Part shown: one piece after another, positions 63,800 through 64,000 of the stretch
Layout: every line of letters starts with the position of its first letter
How positions within the stretch are numbered: position 1 is the first letter of the stretch
Assembly (NCBI GenBank): GCA_033782935.1
Contig: JAWQEG010000166.1
Coordinates: forward strand, 214,001 to 278,000
DNA: 64,000 bases
Direction: 5' to 3'
DNA from: Petrolisthes cinctipes
Taxonomy: Eukaryota; Arthropoda; Malacostraca; Decapoda; Porcellanidae
Made by a program: the position numbers and the translations under genes
Notes under the pieces: generated by a model
What the model saw: the letters and a program-made list of their open reading frames with translations, nothing else
Databases searched by the model: none
What the model was told of the DNA's origin: nothing

Positions 63800-64000
63800 T
63801 TGGGCACCTAAAATATCGATTTTGAGCATGTTTTGGGTCTGTATCTTGAAAACATTCTAACTAAGAGTAGGCATGTATAGACCGCTTCTAAGACCCAAAA
63901 TTACCGAATTTTCGGGTGTTTTCAGCCTGAATTTGAGATATAAACGGGTACAGAAGATGCATGCACATATCGACTTTGGACACTTAAAATATCGATTTTT
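63800..64000 (+). repeat. Partial block matching 57,946-58,146, cut by the window edge
   Basis: From about 63,820 the sequence repeats 57,966 onward at an offset of 5,854. It shares AACTAAGAGTAGGCATGTAT, AGACCGCTTCTAAGACCC, AAAATTACCGAATTTTCGG and TTTTCAGCCTGAATTTGAG with no difference seen to the last base. The window ends inside a monomer, so the array continues beyond it. Confidence 0.82.

Larger units (their letters stand above)
1..64000 (+). repeat. Continuous head-to-tail satellite DNA array filling the window
   Basis: The anchor GCATGTACAGATCGCTTC (or a close variant) recurs about every 145-178 bp from base 85 to the right edge. It is always followed by CCAAAATATCGAATTTTCGG, then by GCCTGAATTTGAGATAT, then by TAAAATATCGATTTT. 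Monomers share one orientation; I saw no inverted copy and no stretch over about 100 bp that fails to match the satellite. At a mean step near 165 bp there are roughly 380-400 monomers (estimate). Divergence between neighbours is modest, mostly single substitutions plus a few recurrent indels. Arrays of this length and purity are typical of eukaryotic centromeric or pericentromeric heterochromatin; this location is inference, and the satellite family is not one I recognise. Confidence 0.97.
41502..64000 (+). repeat. Right array zone rich in R-type monomers
   Basis: After the 8,696-bp duplication the array continues without interruption. R-type junctions are common (44,042, 44,224, 45,588, 47,628, 49,476, 50,840, 51,856, 57,998, 59,870, 63,198, 63,857). 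P monomers often read AACAAGGAGTAGG or CTTAAACGGAGTATGC, and a further S form reads GTAACCTAGTAGGCATG (50,164, 51,175, 53,395). The region is a patchwork of blocks shared within the zone at 1.0-2.4 kb offsets and over longer distances. No gene or foreign insertion was seen. Confidence 0.82.

Noticed and set aside
1..64000. CRISPR array
   Set aside because: Regular spacing is present, but there are no unique spacers between short identical repeats; the whole 147-177-bp unit repeats. There are no cas genes.
1..64000. CENP-B box (TTCG....A..CGGG core)
   Set aside because: The best candidate on the reverse strand, around CCCCAAAATATCGAA, misses at least two of the nine core positions. The forward TTCGGGTGTTTTG also fails the required A and CGGG positions.
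1..64000. Terminal repeats or fragments of an LTR retrotransposon, MITE or rolling-circle element
   Set aside because: No TG...CA-bounded LTR pair, polypurine tract, terminal inverted repeat or reverse transcriptase fragment was seen. The large direct repeats are multiples of satellite monomers in register.
1..64000. rDNA spacer or tRNA/5S arrays
   Set aside because: No rRNA core sequence, no 5S internal control boxes and no cloverleaf with A and B boxes in the monomer.
1..64000. Assigning the satellite to a named family or species
   Set aside because: I do not recognise the monomer. A length near 177 bp is common to many unrelated satellites and is not evidence of identity.

Overview
The whole 64-kb window is one continuous, head-to-tail satellite DNA array. 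I find no gene, RNA gene, transposable element or unique sequence from end to end. The sequence is AT-rich and every monomer points the same way. The long open frames, mostly on the minus strand, are translations of the satellite itself. The window looks like a megabase-type centromeric or pericentromeric (possibly subtelomeric) array from a eukaryote, most probably from a long-read assembly. Frequent CpG-to-TpG/CpA variants hint at a methylated genome such as a plant. I do not recognise the satellite family and cannot name the species.

The array has nested levels. (1) The full monomer is 176-177 bp and is an old dimer of two related half-units, A (88 bp) and B (88-89 bp). (2) A occurs full (88) or with 18 bp lost (A', 70). 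B occurs full or with about 30 bp lost (B', 59). These give monomer steps of 177, 176, 158 and 147 bp. (3) Five diagnostic variants just upstream of a conserved GCATGTACAG anchor define types called here R, P, L, M and S. They recur in loosely ordered cassettes, commonly P-L(-L)-M-S, of about 0.65-0.95 kb. (4) Cassettes are grouped into multi-kb blocks that recur at fixed offsets such as 1,335, 2,041, 2,081, 2,996, 4,997, 6,992 and 7,637 bp. (5) A perfect-length 8,696-bp unit is present twice in tandem and is nearly identical.

Layout: 1-7,637 is a mixed cassette region with R-type monomers. 7,638-24,085 is a zone apparently without R-type monomers after its first few hundred bases, rich in S variants reading TGATGAGG or TGATTAGG. 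24,086-41,501 is the recent 8,696-bp tandem duplication, whose junction maps to a 24-bp homologous interval. 41,502-64,000 is R-rich again, holding several 1-2.4-kb blocks and block copies shared over 12-19 kb.

No genes cooperate here. The biology is that of an evolving satellite: unequal exchange at several scales, local deletions, and possibly a structural (nucleosome or kinetochore) role. That role is inference only.
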